Positions 1-7,941 are shown, counted from the stretch's first letter. The stretch: 23,738 nt of DNA from Streptomyces alboflavus (GCF_000716675.1 NZ_JNXT01000093.1:1-23738); one strand, 5' to 3'. A program made the numbers and translations. The notes: generated from the sequence alone by a model not told the origin.

Positions 1-849
1 GGCGGTCAGCGCGGGGGGGGTGGAGGGTGAGGTGGAGGTGCCCGTGGTCGCCGGGTGGCGGGGTGGTTCGGGGGGCGCGGGTCGGGTTGGCTCCGTCGCC
101 GGGTGGCGGGGTGCCTCCGTCGACGGGCGGCGGGGTGGTTCTGGGGCTGGGTGGCGGGGTGGTTCTGGGGCCGGAGGGCGCGGTGGCTCCGGGGCCGCAG
201 GTCGAGGCGGTTCAGGGGCCGCAGGACGTGGTGGCTCCGGGGCCGGGGGCCGGGGAGGTTCCGGAACCGCAGGCCGAGGCGGCTGCGGGGCCGCAGGCCG
301 GTGCGGCTGGGACGGTTCCGGCGTGGGGCGCTGAGGTGGTCGTGGGGCCGATGACGTCAACCAGCCCGGGAGGGCCTGGCGTTGGTCGGGGGCGGCCCCG
401 CGCCCGGCCGGGTCCGCGTCACGCTGCCCGGGGACGGCGTCCCGCTCCCCCTGAACCGACGCCACATCACGCCGAGCCGGAGCCACGTCACCGGAGACCT
501 CGCCCCGCTGTCCGGGAACCCCCCGAACCCCGGAGCCCCCACCCCCGCCCCCGTGCACGTCCACGTCACGGCCGTCGGCGGCACCGGGCCCAACACCCGC
601 CCCACCGCCACCCTCAGCACCCCCAGTGCCTTCAGCACCCTCAGTGCCCTCAGTGCCCCCAGCGCCCTGAGCACCCTCGTCCCCCTCAGCCACCGTGTCC
701 GACGCCGAAGCGAAGCGGTCGTCCAGGGTGTCGGCTGCCTTGGCCGGGCCCGTGTCGTCCTTCGACTCGTCGTACAACTGGCCCCACCAGTCGTCCTCCT
801 GGCCGGAACGGGCCCCGTGACCGGTGTGCCTCTCCCCCTGCTGGCTCAT
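1..849 (-). CDS. Proline-rich protein, amino-terminal part only (cut by window edge)
   Basis: Reading the minus strand from the ATG at 849, the frame is open for all 283 codons to the window edge, so the carboxyl end is missing. The protein starts MSQQGERHTGHGARSGQEDD, followed by WWGQLYDE and an acidic stretch with DTLDDRF. Next comes a Gly/Ala/Asp-rich low-complexity stretch, then from about residue 175 a run of 9-residue repeats of the type P-A-A-P-E-P-P-R-P. No catalytic domain is visible. From memory, an N-terminus like this (WWGQLY, DTLDDRF, long Pro-rich linker) occurs in Streptomyces proteins ending in a PP2C-like phosphatase domain. That link is tentative and cannot be tested inside the window. 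There is no strong Shine-Dalgarno, but GACAAT lies 6 nt before the ATG. Other frames here are also long because of the composition, but only this one has a plausible non-repetitive start. Confidence 0.6.
   Translation of the reverse strand, partial: MSQQGERHTGHGARSGQEDDWWGQLYDESKDDTGPAKAADTLDDRFASASDTVAEGDEGAQGAGGTEGTEGAEGTGGAEGGGGAGVGPGAADGRDVDVHGGGGGGSGVRGVPGQRGEVSGDVAPARRDVASVQGERDAVPGQRDADPAGRGAAPDQRQALPGWLTSSAPRPPQRPTPEPSQPHRPAAPQPPRPAVPEPPRPPAPEPPRPAAPEPPRPAAPEPPRPPAPEPPRHPAPEPPRRPSTEAPRHPATEPTRPAPPEPPRHPATTGTSTSPSTPPALTA
36..320 (-). repeat. Degenerate 27-bp repeat coding for Pro-rich nonapeptides
   Basis: On the minus strand the DNA encodes about nine to ten copies of a nonapeptide close to P-A-A-P-E-P-P-R-P, with variants such as PPAPEPPRH and STEAPRHPA. 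On the plus strand it shows as recurring ggttc-n-ggggccg-type blocks. It is a protein-level linker repeat, not a CRISPR: unit variation is by codon and there are no unique spacers. Confidence 0.7.
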
Positions 850-941
850 GCCCCTATTGTCCACCGCACAGGGCGTACGAAAACGGTGCATCAAGAAATT
901 CCGGCCGTCACGGGCGGGGGTGGGCCGGGGTGGCGCGGAAA

Positions 942-983
942 GCGCCGGGCGGCCCCACCCCCCACGGGAGGACCGCCCGGCGC
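942..983. promoter_or_regulatory. Strong hairpin in the divergent intergenic region
   Basis: The 286-bp gap between the divergent starts at 849 (-) and 1136 (+) holds no gene. It contains a perfect 11-bp inverted repeat, GCGCCGGGCGG at 942-952 and its complement at 973-983, with a 20-nt loop. A second 8-bp hairpin lies at 1043-1050/1059-1066. There is no U-tract. These could be attenuator or mRNA structures in the leader of the regulator at 1136. Confidence 0.4.
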
Positions 984-1135
984 AGGGGGACACCTTGGCA
1001 GAACGGCGGGTACTGCGGGGATGATGTTCGCGGCGGGTTTACGCCGTGGCCGCTTTCCGCCACGGCCGGCGGACCGCGCCAGGACGATCGGGAGGCCCGG
1101 CCTGCCCGGAACGCATCGGGGAGGGACGGCGCCGC

Positions 1136-2167
1136 ATGCTGGCTGCGATAGGTCTGGACGAGACGCACGAGGCGGCGTACCGCGCGCTGGTGTCGGTGGG
1201 CGCCGCCGACGTGCCCGACCTGGCGCGCCGGCTCACCCTGGGCGAACCGGAGACCGAGCGGGCCCTGCGCCGCCTGGAGCGGCACGGCCTGGCCGCGCAG
1301 GCCTCGGGCCGGGCGGGCCGCTGGGTGGCGGCGCCGCCCGGGGTCGCCCTCGGCGCGCTGCTCACCCAGCACCGGCACGAGCTGGAGAAGGCCGAGCTGG
1401 CGGCGACGCTGCTCGCCGAGGAGTACCGCGCGCGGGCCGCCGAGCCCACCGTCCACGACCTGGTCGAGGTGGTGACCGGCGCGGCCGCCGTCTCCCAGCG
1501 CTTCCTCCAGCTCCAGCTCGGCGCGAGCCGGGAGGTGTGCGCGCTGGTGACGGGCAGGCCGGTGGCGGTGACGGGCGTGGAGAACGACGCGGAGGAGCAG
1601 GCCGCGAACCGGGGTGTGCGCTACCGCGTGGTCATCGAGCGCGAGGTCCTCGCCGCGCCCACGGGCCTCATGGAGGTCGCGGCGGCCATGCGGCGCGAGG
1701 AGCGGATCCGGGTCGCCGACCGCGTGCCGACGAAGCTGGTGGTCGCCGACGGCACCCTCGCGATGGTGCCGCTGACGTCGCGGACGGCGGAGCCCGCCGC
1801 GCTCGTGGTGCACGCGAGCGGCCTCCTGGAGTCCCTGACGGGCCTGTTCGAGGCGGTGTGGCGGACGGCGCTGCCGCTGCGCCTCGGCGAGGGCGACGCG
1901 GTGCGCGAGGCGGGCGCCGACGGACCGGACGGCACGGACCTGGAGGTCCTCTCGCTGCTCCTCGCCGGGATGACCGACGCCAGCGTCGCCAAGCAGCTCG
2001 ACCTGGGCCTGCGGACCGTGCAGCGCCGGGTCAAGCGGCTGATGGAGCTGACCGGCGTGACGACCCGCCTCCAGCTCGGCTGGCACGCGTACGAGCGCGG
2101 CTGGGTGGCCCGCGAGGCGGCCGTGGGCCCCCTGGGGACCGCACCTCACGCGGGCCCCCGGGACTGA
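1136..2167 (+). CDS. TrmB-type / LuxR-type two-HTH transcriptional regulator
   Basis: This 343-residue protein is probably a cytoplasmic DNA-binding regulator. Residues 1-65 (MLAAIGLDETHEAAYRALV, then PDLARRL and ALRRLERHGL) form a winged helix of the TrmB/sugar-sensor type. The middle (about 100-255) resembles the ligand-sensing part of these regulators. Residues 268-321 are a LuxR/GerE-type HTH (LSLLLAGMTDASVAKQLDLG then RTVQRRVKRLMELTG). I chose the ATG at 1136 because GGGAGGGAC sits 8 nt upstream and the conserved fold begins there. Upstream in-frame starts would add a low-complexity tail. There is no receiver domain, so it is not a two-component response regulator. Its target is unknown. 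The DUF456 gene follows after 42 nt and may be co-transcribed. Confidence 0.85.
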   Translation: MLAAIGLDETHEAAYRALVSVGAADVPDLARRLTLGEPETERALRRLERHGLAAQASGRAGRWVAAPPGVALGALLTQHRHELEKAELAATLLAEEYRARAAEPTVHDLVEVVTGAAAVSQRFLQLQLGASREVCALVTGRPVAVTGVENDAEEQAANRGVRYRVVIEREVLAAPTGLMEVAAAMRREERIRVADRVPTKLVVADGTLAMVPLTSRTAEPAALVVHASGLLESLTGLFEAVWRTALPLRLGEGDAVREAGADGPDGTDLEVLSLLLAGMTDASVAKQLDLGLRTVQRRVKRLMELTGVTTRLQLGWHAYERGWVAREAAVGPLGTAPHAGPRD

Positions 2168-2209
2168 CCCCGACCTGCGGTTTCGTACCCGCTCCTGCAC
2201 TCTGGGCAG

Positions 2210-2695
2210 ATGGGAGCGTGGGAACTCCTGCTGGTCGGCGTGGTGATGCTGCTCGGCCTGTGCGGAGTGCTGGTGCCCGGCGTGCCGGGGTCCTGGCTCG
2301 TATGGGCCGGGACCGCGTGGTGGGCGCTGCAGGACCCGAACGGGATCGCCTGGGGCGTCCTCGTCGGCGCGACCCTGGTGCTCCTGCTGTCCCAGGCCGT
2401 GCGCTGGCAGCTGCCGCCGCGCCGCCTCCGGGAGTCGGGGGCGACCCATCGGATGGCCGCGTACGCGGGCGGGGGCGCTCTGCTCGGCTTCTGCGTGCTG
2501 CCGGTGGTCGGGGCGCTGCCGGGGTTCGTCGGCGGAATGTATCTGGCGGAGCGGATACGGCTCGGCGGGCGCGGGGAGGCCGTGACGGCGGTGCGGACGG
2601 CGCTGCGGGCCGGGGGGTGGAGCGTGTTCGTGGAGCTGTTCGCGTGCCTGCTGATCGTGGGGGCGTGGGTGGGGGCGGAGGTCTGGGGCGGCTGA
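2210..2695 (+). CDS. DUF456 family integral membrane protein
   Basis: This is a 161-residue, almost entirely hydrophobic protein. Residues 1-60 form two membrane segments around the motif GVLVPGVPGSWLVWAGTAWW. A charged stretch (RWQLPPRRLRESGATHRMAA, about 65-84) is followed by a Gly-rich third segment with the GxLPGFVGGMYLAERIR signature, and a final helix at about 137-157. Length and motif pattern match DUF456, a bacterial inner-membrane family of unknown function. It follows the regulator by 42 nt. The ribosome binding site is weak (CTGGGCAG), so it may depend on read-through from the regulator. Confidence 0.85.
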   Translation: MGAWELLLVGVVMLLGLCGVLVPGVPGSWLVWAGTAWWALQDPNGIAWGVLVGATLVLLLSQAVRWQLPPRRLRESGATHRMAAYAGGGALLGFCVLPVVGALPGFVGGMYLAERIRLGGRGEAVTAVRTALRAGGWSVFVELFACLLIVGAWVGAEVWGG

Positions 2696-2739
2696 GACTC
2701 ACATCCTCGCCTCCGTACATCCGATCTCTCCGTACTCAT

Positions 2740-2757
2740 TGACGTACCCGTACGTCA
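2740..2757. promoter_or_regulatory. Perfect 18-bp palindrome, candidate operator of the GH95 gene
   Basis: TGACGTACCCGTACGTCA has two perfect 8-bp arms around a CC centre and ends 50 bp before the GH95 start at 2808. It is in the only gap between the DUF456 gene and the hydrolase. Size and symmetry suit a dimeric repressor of GntR, TetR or LacI type, but no local regulator is obviously paired with it. The operator role is inferred. Confidence 0.45.
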
Positions 2758-2807
2758 TCTCTAACTTTCAGCGGCAGATACCTCCGATGACTCGGCCAGG
2801 AGGCCTC

Positions 2808-5126
2808 ATGCCACGCCCGTCCAGAAGAGCCGTGCTCGCCACCGGACCCGCGCTCGGCGGGGCGGTGCTCGTCGGCGGACTGCCCGCGCAGGCCGCGGCG
2901 GACGCGCCGCGGGCGCGGGAGCACACCGCCCCCGACCCCTGGCGCACCGTCCTCGACGACGCGGACATGGTCTGGCAGCGGATGCCGAGGACCTGGTACG
3001 AGGGCCCGTTCCTGGGCAACGGCTTCCTCGGCTCCGGGATCTACGCCGAGCCCGGCCGCGAGACGGCGGCCGTGCGCTTCAACGTGCAGCACTCCGAGGT
3101 GCAGGACCACCGCCCCGAGTTCGGCTCGCTCTTCGGGCTCGCCCGGCTGCCGATCGGCCACTTCACCCTGGAGCCCGTCGGGAGGATCACCGGGCTCGAC
3201 TGGCGGCTGCGGCTGCGCGACGCCGAGCTGACGGGGACGCTCACCACGGACCGGGGCACGCTCCGCGTCCGCGCGCATGTGCACACCTCGCGTGCGGTGC
3301 TCGCCGTGGAGGTGACGGGGAGCGCGGGCGAGCGCGGCTTCCGCTGGGTGTTCCATCCGGCGGAGGCGATCAGCCCACGGGCCGCGTTCAAGCCGGTGCC
3401 CGCGGGCTACGAGGGCAATCCGCCCGCACGGGTGGAGAGCCACGACGGGGTGTCGGCGGCCGTGCAGCCGCTGCTCGCGGGCGGGCAGCACGTCACCGCC
3501 TGGCGCGAGCAACGGCGGGGCGGGGCACGGACGTTGTACGTCCACGTGGCGCACTCGCACCCGAAGTCCACGGCCCGCGACCGGGCGGTGCGCGCGGTGC
3601 GGTCCGCCGCCCGGCTGCCGTACGACACGCTCGCCGCGCCGCACCGCGCCTGGTGGGACGCCTACTACCGCAAGAGCTTCCTGTCGCTGCCGGACGCCCG
3701 CATGCAGCGCTTCTACTGGATCCAGCTCTACAAGATCGCGGCAGCGGCTCGCCGCGATGCCCCGGTGATGGCGACCTGCGGGCCGTGGCTGGAGCCGACG
3801 CCGTGGCCGAACACCTGGTGGAACCTGAACGTACAGCTGGAGTACTGGCCGATCCACGGCGCCAACCACCTCGAACTCGACGCCGTCACGCGGGCGTTGA
3901 GCGAGTTCCGGGACAACCTGGCCAAGGAGGTCGCCGCACCCTACCGCGCGGACTCCCTCGGCATGCCGCGCACCACTGACACCCGACTGGTCAACGGCGC
4001 CTCCGTCACGAACGGCGGCTACGGCGTGGGCATCCCGGGCCAGGATCCCCCGACCCCCGAGGTCGGCAACCTCACCTGGGCGCTGCACAACGTCTGGCTG
4101 AGCTACCGCCACACCATGGACACCGCGATCCTGCGGGACGTCCTCTTCCCGCTCCTGCGCGGCGCCGTGAACTACTACCTGCACTTCCTCCAGCCGGGCC
4201 CGGACGGCAAGTTGCACCTCCCGGCGACCTTCTCCCCCGAGTACGGCGGCAACAGCCGGGACTGCACCTACGACCTGATGCTCCTCACCTGGGGCTGCCG
4301 CACGCTCCTGGAGGCGGCCGAACTCCTCGGCGTGGACGACGAGTTGGCGCCGCGCTGGCGCGAGGTCCTGGCGCGGCTCGTCGCGTACCCCACCAACGCG
4401 AACGGCTACATGATCGGCGCCGACATCCCGTTCGCGAAGTCGCACCGCCACTACTCGCACCTCCTCGCGGTCTATCCGCTGTACGAGGTGACAGGCCGGG
4501 CACCCGCCGAGAAGGCGCTGATCGAGAAGTCCCTCGCGCACTGGGTGGGCTTCGAAGGGGCCCTGCAGGGCTACACGTTCACGGGCGCCGCGTCGATCTC
4601 GGCGCTGCTCGGCAAGGGCGAGGACGCCCTGAAGTACCTGGGGCAGCTGATGAGCCGGTTCATCCAGGCGAACACCATGTACAAGGAGTCGGGCCCGGTC
4701 ATCGAGACGCCGCTGTCGGCCGCGCAGTCGCTGCACGACATGGTGTGCCAGTCCTGGGGCGACGTCATCCGCGTCTTTCCCGCGCTGCCCGCCGCGTGGC
4801 CGGACCTGGTGGTCCACGACTTCCGCACCCAGGGGGCGTTCCTGCTCAGCGCGGTGCGCGAGCGGGGGGCGACGCGGTGGGTGCGCCTGGTGAGCGAGGC
4901 GGGCGCGCCGTGCGTCGTGCGGCACGGCATCGCGGGTCCGGTCGAGGTGCGGGACGCGCGGGGGCGGCCGCTGCCCCACGAGGACGCGGGCGGCGGTGCG
5001 CTGCGCATCACGCTCGGCAAGGGCGACTCGGCGCTGATCACGGCCCGGGGGGACCGGCCCGACCTGCGGATCAGGCCGGTCAAGCCGGGTGCCGACGCCC
5101 CGAGATGGGGGCTGCCCGCGAGCTGA
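2808..5126 (+). CDS. Secreted GH95-like glycoside hydrolase (alpha-L-fucosidase/galactosidase superfamily)
   Basis: This is a 772-residue exported enzyme. The ATG at 2808 has AGGAGG 4 nt upstream and opens a Tat signal peptide (SRRAVLA, hydrophobic core, AQAAADA cleavage region near residue 32). An N-terminal beta-sandwich is followed by an (alpha/alpha)6 barrel. WWNLNVQLEYWP at 337-348 aligns with the GH95 block carrying the two active-site Asn (here N339, N341). FSPEY at 475-479 aligns with the general-acid Glu (E478). The end carries QSWGDVIRVFPALP and a beta domain typical of GH95. The block normally holding the GH95 base Asp (GWS/WARL type) is replaced by a GYTFTGAAS-type sequence, so this is a divergent subgroup and substrate is uncertain. 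GH95 enzymes act on terminal alpha-L-fucose or alpha-L-galactose. A palindrome at 2740-2757 probably controls it. Confidence 0.82.
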   Translation: MPRPSRRAVLATGPALGGAVLVGGLPAQAAADAPRAREHTAPDPWRTVLDDADMVWQRMPRTWYEGPFLGNGFLGSGIYAEPGRETAAVRFNVQHSEVQDHRPEFGSLFGLARLPIGHFTLEPVGRITGLDWRLRLRDAELTGTLTTDRGTLRVRAHVHTSRAVLAVEVTGSAGERGFRWVFHPAEAISPRAAFKPVPAGYEGNPPARVESHDGVSAAVQPLLAGGQHVTAWREQRRGGARTLYVHVAHSHPKSTARDRAVRAVRSAARLPYDTLAAPHRAWWDAYYRKSFLSLPDARMQRFYWIQLYKIAAAARRDAPVMATCGPWLEPTPWPNTWWNLNVQLEYWPIHGANHLELDAVTRALSEFRDNLAKEVAAPYRADSLGMPRTTDTRLVNGASVTNGGYGVGIPGQDPPTPEVGNLTWALHNVWLSYRHTMDTAILRDVLFPLLRGAVNYYLHFLQPGPDGKLHLPATFSPEYGGNSRDCTYDLMLLTWGCRTLLEAAELLGVDDELAPRWREVLARLVAYPTNANGYMIGADIPFAKSHRHYSHLLAVYPLYEVTGRAPAEKALIEKSLAHWVGFEGALQGYTFTGAASISALLGKGEDALKYLGQLMSRFIQANTMYKESGPVIETPLSAAQSLHDMVCQSWGDVIRVFPALPAAWPDLVVHDFRTQGAFLLSAVRERGATRWVRLVSEAGAPCVVRHGIAGPVEVRDARGRPLPHEDAGGGALRITLGKGDSALITARGDRPDLRIRPVKPGADAPRWGLPAS

Positions 5127-5158
5127 CGAGACGTCGGGCGAGGCGTCGGGACGGGGCG

Positions 5159-5188
5159 TTGACACGAAGAGCCGAAACGACTTAGGTA
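5159..5188 (+). promoter_or_regulatory. Promoter of the iron-regulated surface operon
   Basis: A perfect TTGACA -35 hexamer lies at 5159-5164. Allowing a 17-18 nt spacer, the -10 falls at 5182-5188 (TTAGGT or TAGGTA), inside the left half of the iron box. Repressor binding would block this promoter. The -35 is strong, while the exact -10 is ambiguous. Confidence 0.65.
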
Positions 5189-5204
5189 TGCCTTACCTAA
5201 GTCG
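5178..5204. promoter_or_regulatory. DtxR/DmdR1/IdeR-type iron box
   Basis: The core TTAGGTATGCCTTACCTAA (5182-5200) closely matches the actinobacterial DtxR/IdeR/DmdR1 operator consensus, in which TTAGG and CCTAA flank a 9-bp centre. Symmetry extends beyond the core: the 11-bp arms CGACTTAGGTA and TACCTAAGTCG are perfectly complementary around a 5-nt centre. It overlaps the -10 region and lies 52 bp before the start at 5257, so it predicts iron-dependent repression of both downstream genes. Confidence 0.88.
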
Positions 5205-5256
5205 AGGCTCGCTCGGGCGCGCCTCGTCCCTGACACCCAGAGAGGTGCCGTCCACC

Positions 5257-5790
5257 ATGCCCACCCGCACTCACGTCCGCGCCTGCGTCACCGCACTCGC
5301 CGCCGCCGCGCTCACCGCCGCCTTCGCCGGATCCGCCGCGGCGGCCGACGTCACGGCCAAGCGCACCATCACCGACGGCGGCAAAACGTACAACCTCCAG
5401 CTGACCGGCCCGGACACCGCGTCGGCCGCGGGCGCCAACGTCACGGTCTCGGGCACCGGTTACAACACCGCGCAGGGCGTGTACGTCAGCCTGTGCGCCG
5501 TCAGCGGGGCGCCCGGCGCCAACAAGCCGACGCCGTGCCTGGGCGGCCAGGACCAGTCCGGCACGACCGGCGCCTCGCACTGGGTGTCCAACGTCGGCGG
5601 CGGCACGGTGCCGAACAGCTCCCGCTTCGGCGCGGGCGGCACATTCTCCGTGAAAATCCACGTGAAGGCCGACCTGGGCAACGGCCAGGTGTGCGGCGAG
5701 ACCGTGGAGTGCGCGATCGTGACGCGCGCCGACCACTTCGACTCCGGCGACCGCAAGTACGACGTGCACATCCCGGTCACCTTCCAGTAG
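5257..5790 (+). CDS. Secreted neocarzinostatin-fold protein, iron-regulated
   Basis: This 177-residue protein has a Sec signal peptide (positive start, Ala-rich core, cleavage near AAA-AD at 29-31). The mature part is a single Ig-like beta-sandwich of the neocarzinostatin type: VTVSGTGYNTAQGVYVSLC, then PTPCLGG, and a last strand VHIPVTF. Four cysteines (C80, C94, C146, C152) fit two disulfides. The block TRADHFDSGDRKYD near the end is shared with the next gene. The start at 5257 has AGAGAGGTG about 10 nt upstream; earlier in-frame starts would read through the promoter and iron box. No enediyne genes are present, so a chromophore-carrier role is unlikely. In other actinobacteria, as I recall, such domains occur near HtaA/heme-uptake genes. 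The iron box fits a surface iron or heme role, which is inference. Confidence 0.8.
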   Translation: MPTRTHVRACVTALAAAALTAAFAGSAAAADVTAKRTITDGGKTYNLQLTGPDTASAAGANVTVSGTGYNTAQGVYVSLCAVSGAPGANKPTPCLGGQDQSGTTGASHWVSNVGGGTVPNSSRFGAGGTFSVKIHVKADLGNGQVCGETVECAIVTRADHFDSGDRKYDVHIPVTFQ

Positions 5791-5806
5791 GCCGGACGAT
5801 CACACG

Positions 5807-7918
5807 ATGAGACGCACCTCGCTGCTGGCCGCGTCGGCGCTGACGCTCGCCGGTCTCACCGCGGGCTTCGCACCCGCGGGCCCCGAGGGCGCCGGTGCCG
5901 CCGAATCCGCCGAGGAGAAGGCGAGTTATCGGCGCACGGGCGACTTCACGACGGCCGGGAAACCGCTCGACGTCACGATCCACCCCGATTCGAAGAAGCT
6001 GTACGTCGGCTCCGACGACGACTCGGGGACGGCGGACGTCAACGAGATGGGGCTGTACGTGCTCGACCGGGCCAGCGGCGCGGTGCGCGGCCGGACCACG
6101 AAGACGCCCGGCTCGAACGGCGTGCCGCGCGAGTCGGCCGTCCGCAAGATCGCCGCGCCGCTGCCGGGCGACGGCGTCGTCTTCCACTATCCGCTCAAGG
6201 GCCTCGGCACGGCCAAGGACGGCGACCAGGAGGCCAAGGGCGTCTGGCTCGCGGGCGCCAAGGTCACCGACGTCGGTCCCGGAGTCACGGACGGGACGAC
6301 GCTGGTGGCCCAGGGCGCTGTCCTCACGGAGGTCGTGACGGCCACGGGGGAGGCCAGACGGACGCTGACGCTGCCGGGCGCCGGACAGTTCGCCGTCGAC
6401 ACCGCGCGGCAGGCGGTGTGGTCGACGGACCTCGCGCAGAACAAGCTGTACCGGATCGACACCACCTCCTTCACCGTCACCAAGACCGCCGAACTCCCCG
6501 TCACGGAAGGGACGGAGGGCTTCACAGCCGTCGACCCGGCGACCGGCTCGGTCTGGGTCGGACGGCAGGACAAGGTGATGGTGTTCGACGCCGAGAGCGC
6601 CGCGCGCGGCACCGTCGACGGCAAGGACCTGGCGCGGGACGTGGCCTTCGACGGCACCCGGGCGTACGTCGCCCGGCAGGACGTCGGCGACCCGGGCGCG
6701 CCCGACTACGACGGCCGGGGTTCCCTGACGGTCCTCGACACCGGCACGTTGAAGCCGGTCGCCGAGCCGGTGTCGCTGCCCGGCAACGAGGCCCAACTCG
6801 GCTACGCCGCCGTGGCGGTGGCGCCGGGCGGCGCCGAGGTGTTCGTGACGAGCCCGGCCCAGAACCGGATCACCCGGATCGAGCGGAACACCCCGCCGAA
6901 GGTCACCGCGTCGCCGGCCGACGTGAGCGCCGACGACGGAGCCGAGGTCACGTTCACCGCGCGGGCCGACGGCACCCCCGAGCCCGCCGTGCGCTGGCAG
7001 CGGAGCACGGACGGCGGCCGTTCCTGGACCGCGGTCGAGGGCGCCACGAAACCCTCGTACACCTTCACCGCCCGCGCGCGCCTCGACGGGCACCGCTACC
7101 GCGCGGAGTTCAGCAACGACGCCGGTACGGCGCACTCGGAGCCCGCCACCCTCAAGGTCCGCGCGAAACCGGGCGACGAGGGCTCGGCGACCGGCCCCCA
7201 GGGGCAGCGGCTCACCGTCACCCCGGTGAACGAACTCGCGCCCAGGAAACAGAAGTTGACCGTCACGGGCTCCGGCTACGACGAGAAGAAGGGCATCTAC
7301 GCGGCCCTGTGCGTCGACAACGGCCCCGGGAAGACACCGACGCCCTGTGTGGGCGGCGCGGCCACGGACGGCGGCTCGAAGGCATCGGCGTGGATCTCGA
7401 ACAACCCGCCGCCGCACGGCGCGGACCTGGCCGTCCCCTACGGCAAGAACGGCTCGTTCAAGGTCGAGCTGACCGTCGACGCCAAGGACGGCTCGACGGA
7501 CTGCCGCACCACGCGCTGCGTCCTCGCGACTCGCGCGGACCACACCCTGCCCGGCGACCGCTCGCAGGACGTCCGGGTGCCGGTGACCTTCGCCGACGGC
7601 GGCGGTGACGGCCCCGGCGATGGCGACGGCGACGGCGGTACGGACGACGGCGGGTCCGACGGCTCCGGCGGGGGCGGCCCGGCGGGCGGCTCCGACTCCG
7701 GCGGGTCCGGGGGCCCGGACGGCTCCGGCACGGCGGGCTCGGACGGATCCGGCGGCTCTGTCGGCGGCACCGGCAACGCCGGGTCGGACGGCAGCCTCGC
7801 CTCCACCGGCCAGACCATCGGCGGCGCCGCGGCACTCGCGGCGGCGCTGACGGCGGCGGGCTGGTACGCGATGCGACGGGCCCGCCGGGGCACCGACGGC
7901 CTGGGCGGGACGGGGTGA
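5807..7918 (+). CDS. Cell-wall-anchored surface protein: propeller, Ig-like, neocarzinostatin-like, LASTG anchor
   Basis: This 703-residue protein begins with a signal peptide (1-31). Residues 38-360 are a YVTN/YncE-like beta-propeller, with repeats such as HPDSKKLYVGS, DPATGSVWVG and APGGAEVFVTS. Residues 363-452 are an Ig-like domain (VTASPADVSADDGAEVTFTA, VRWQRS, W). Residues 468-595 repeat the neocarzinostatin-like domain of the preceding gene, including PTPCVGG, a second Cys pair and TRADHTLPGDRSQD. A Gly/Asp/Ser linker (597-660) precedes LASTG (664-668), a hydrophobic segment and an RRARR tail. LAxTG is the class E sortase motif used by Streptomyces, so covalent wall attachment is expected. 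The gene starts 16 nt after its neighbour with a poor ribosome site, implying translational coupling and shared iron control. Ligand is unknown. Confidence 0.82.
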   Translation: MRRTSLLAASALTLAGLTAGFAPAGPEGAGAAESAEEKASYRRTGDFTTAGKPLDVTIHPDSKKLYVGSDDDSGTADVNEMGLYVLDRASGAVRGRTTKTPGSNGVPRESAVRKIAAPLPGDGVVFHYPLKGLGTAKDGDQEAKGVWLAGAKVTDVGPGVTDGTTLVAQGAVLTEVVTATGEARRTLTLPGAGQFAVDTARQAVWSTDLAQNKLYRIDTTSFTVTKTAELPVTEGTEGFTAVDPATGSVWVGRQDKVMVFDAESAARGTVDGKDLARDVAFDGTRAYVARQDVGDPGAPDYDGRGSLTVLDTGTLKPVAEPVSLPGNEAQLGYAAVAVAPGGAEVFVTSPAQNRITRIERNTPPKVTASPADVSADDGAEVTFTARADGTPEPAVRWQRSTDGGRSWTAVEGATKPSYTFTARARLDGHRYRAEFSNDAGTAHSEPATLKVRAKPGDEGSATGPQGQRLTVTPVNELAPRKQKLTVTGSGYDEKKGIYAALCVDNGPGKTPTPCVGGAATDGGSKASAWISNNPPPHGADLAVPYGKNGSFKVELTVDAKDGSTDCRTTRCVLATRADHTLPGDRSQDVRVPVTFADGGGDGPGDGDGDGGTDDGGSDGSGGGGPAGGSDSGGSGGPDGSGTAGSDGSGGSVGGTGNAGSDGSLASTGQTIGGAAALAAALTAAGWYAMRRARRGTDGLGGTG

Positions 7919-7941
7919 ACTCCCCGTCGCCCAGGAAGAGA

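Noticed and set aside
36..320. Possible CRISPR array in the regularly repeated DNA at the left edge
   Set aside because: The units are 27-bp coding repeats varying by codon, without spacers.
382..2742. Long open frame across the plus strand overlapping the proline-rich gene, the regulator and DUF456
   Set aside because: The translation is Arg/Gly/Ala/Pro low complexity with no domain, and it overlaps genes with clear families and ribosome sites. It is a GC-composition artefact.
2736..5165. 809-codon antisense frame over the GH95 gene
   Set aside because: The sense strand has a Tat signal and GH95 motifs, while the antisense product is composition-driven.
5257..5790. Enediyne apoprotein (neocarzinostatin carrier)
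   Set aside because: No enediyne polyketide synthase or biosynthetic genes are present, and the gene is under an iron box with a homologous domain in a wall protein.
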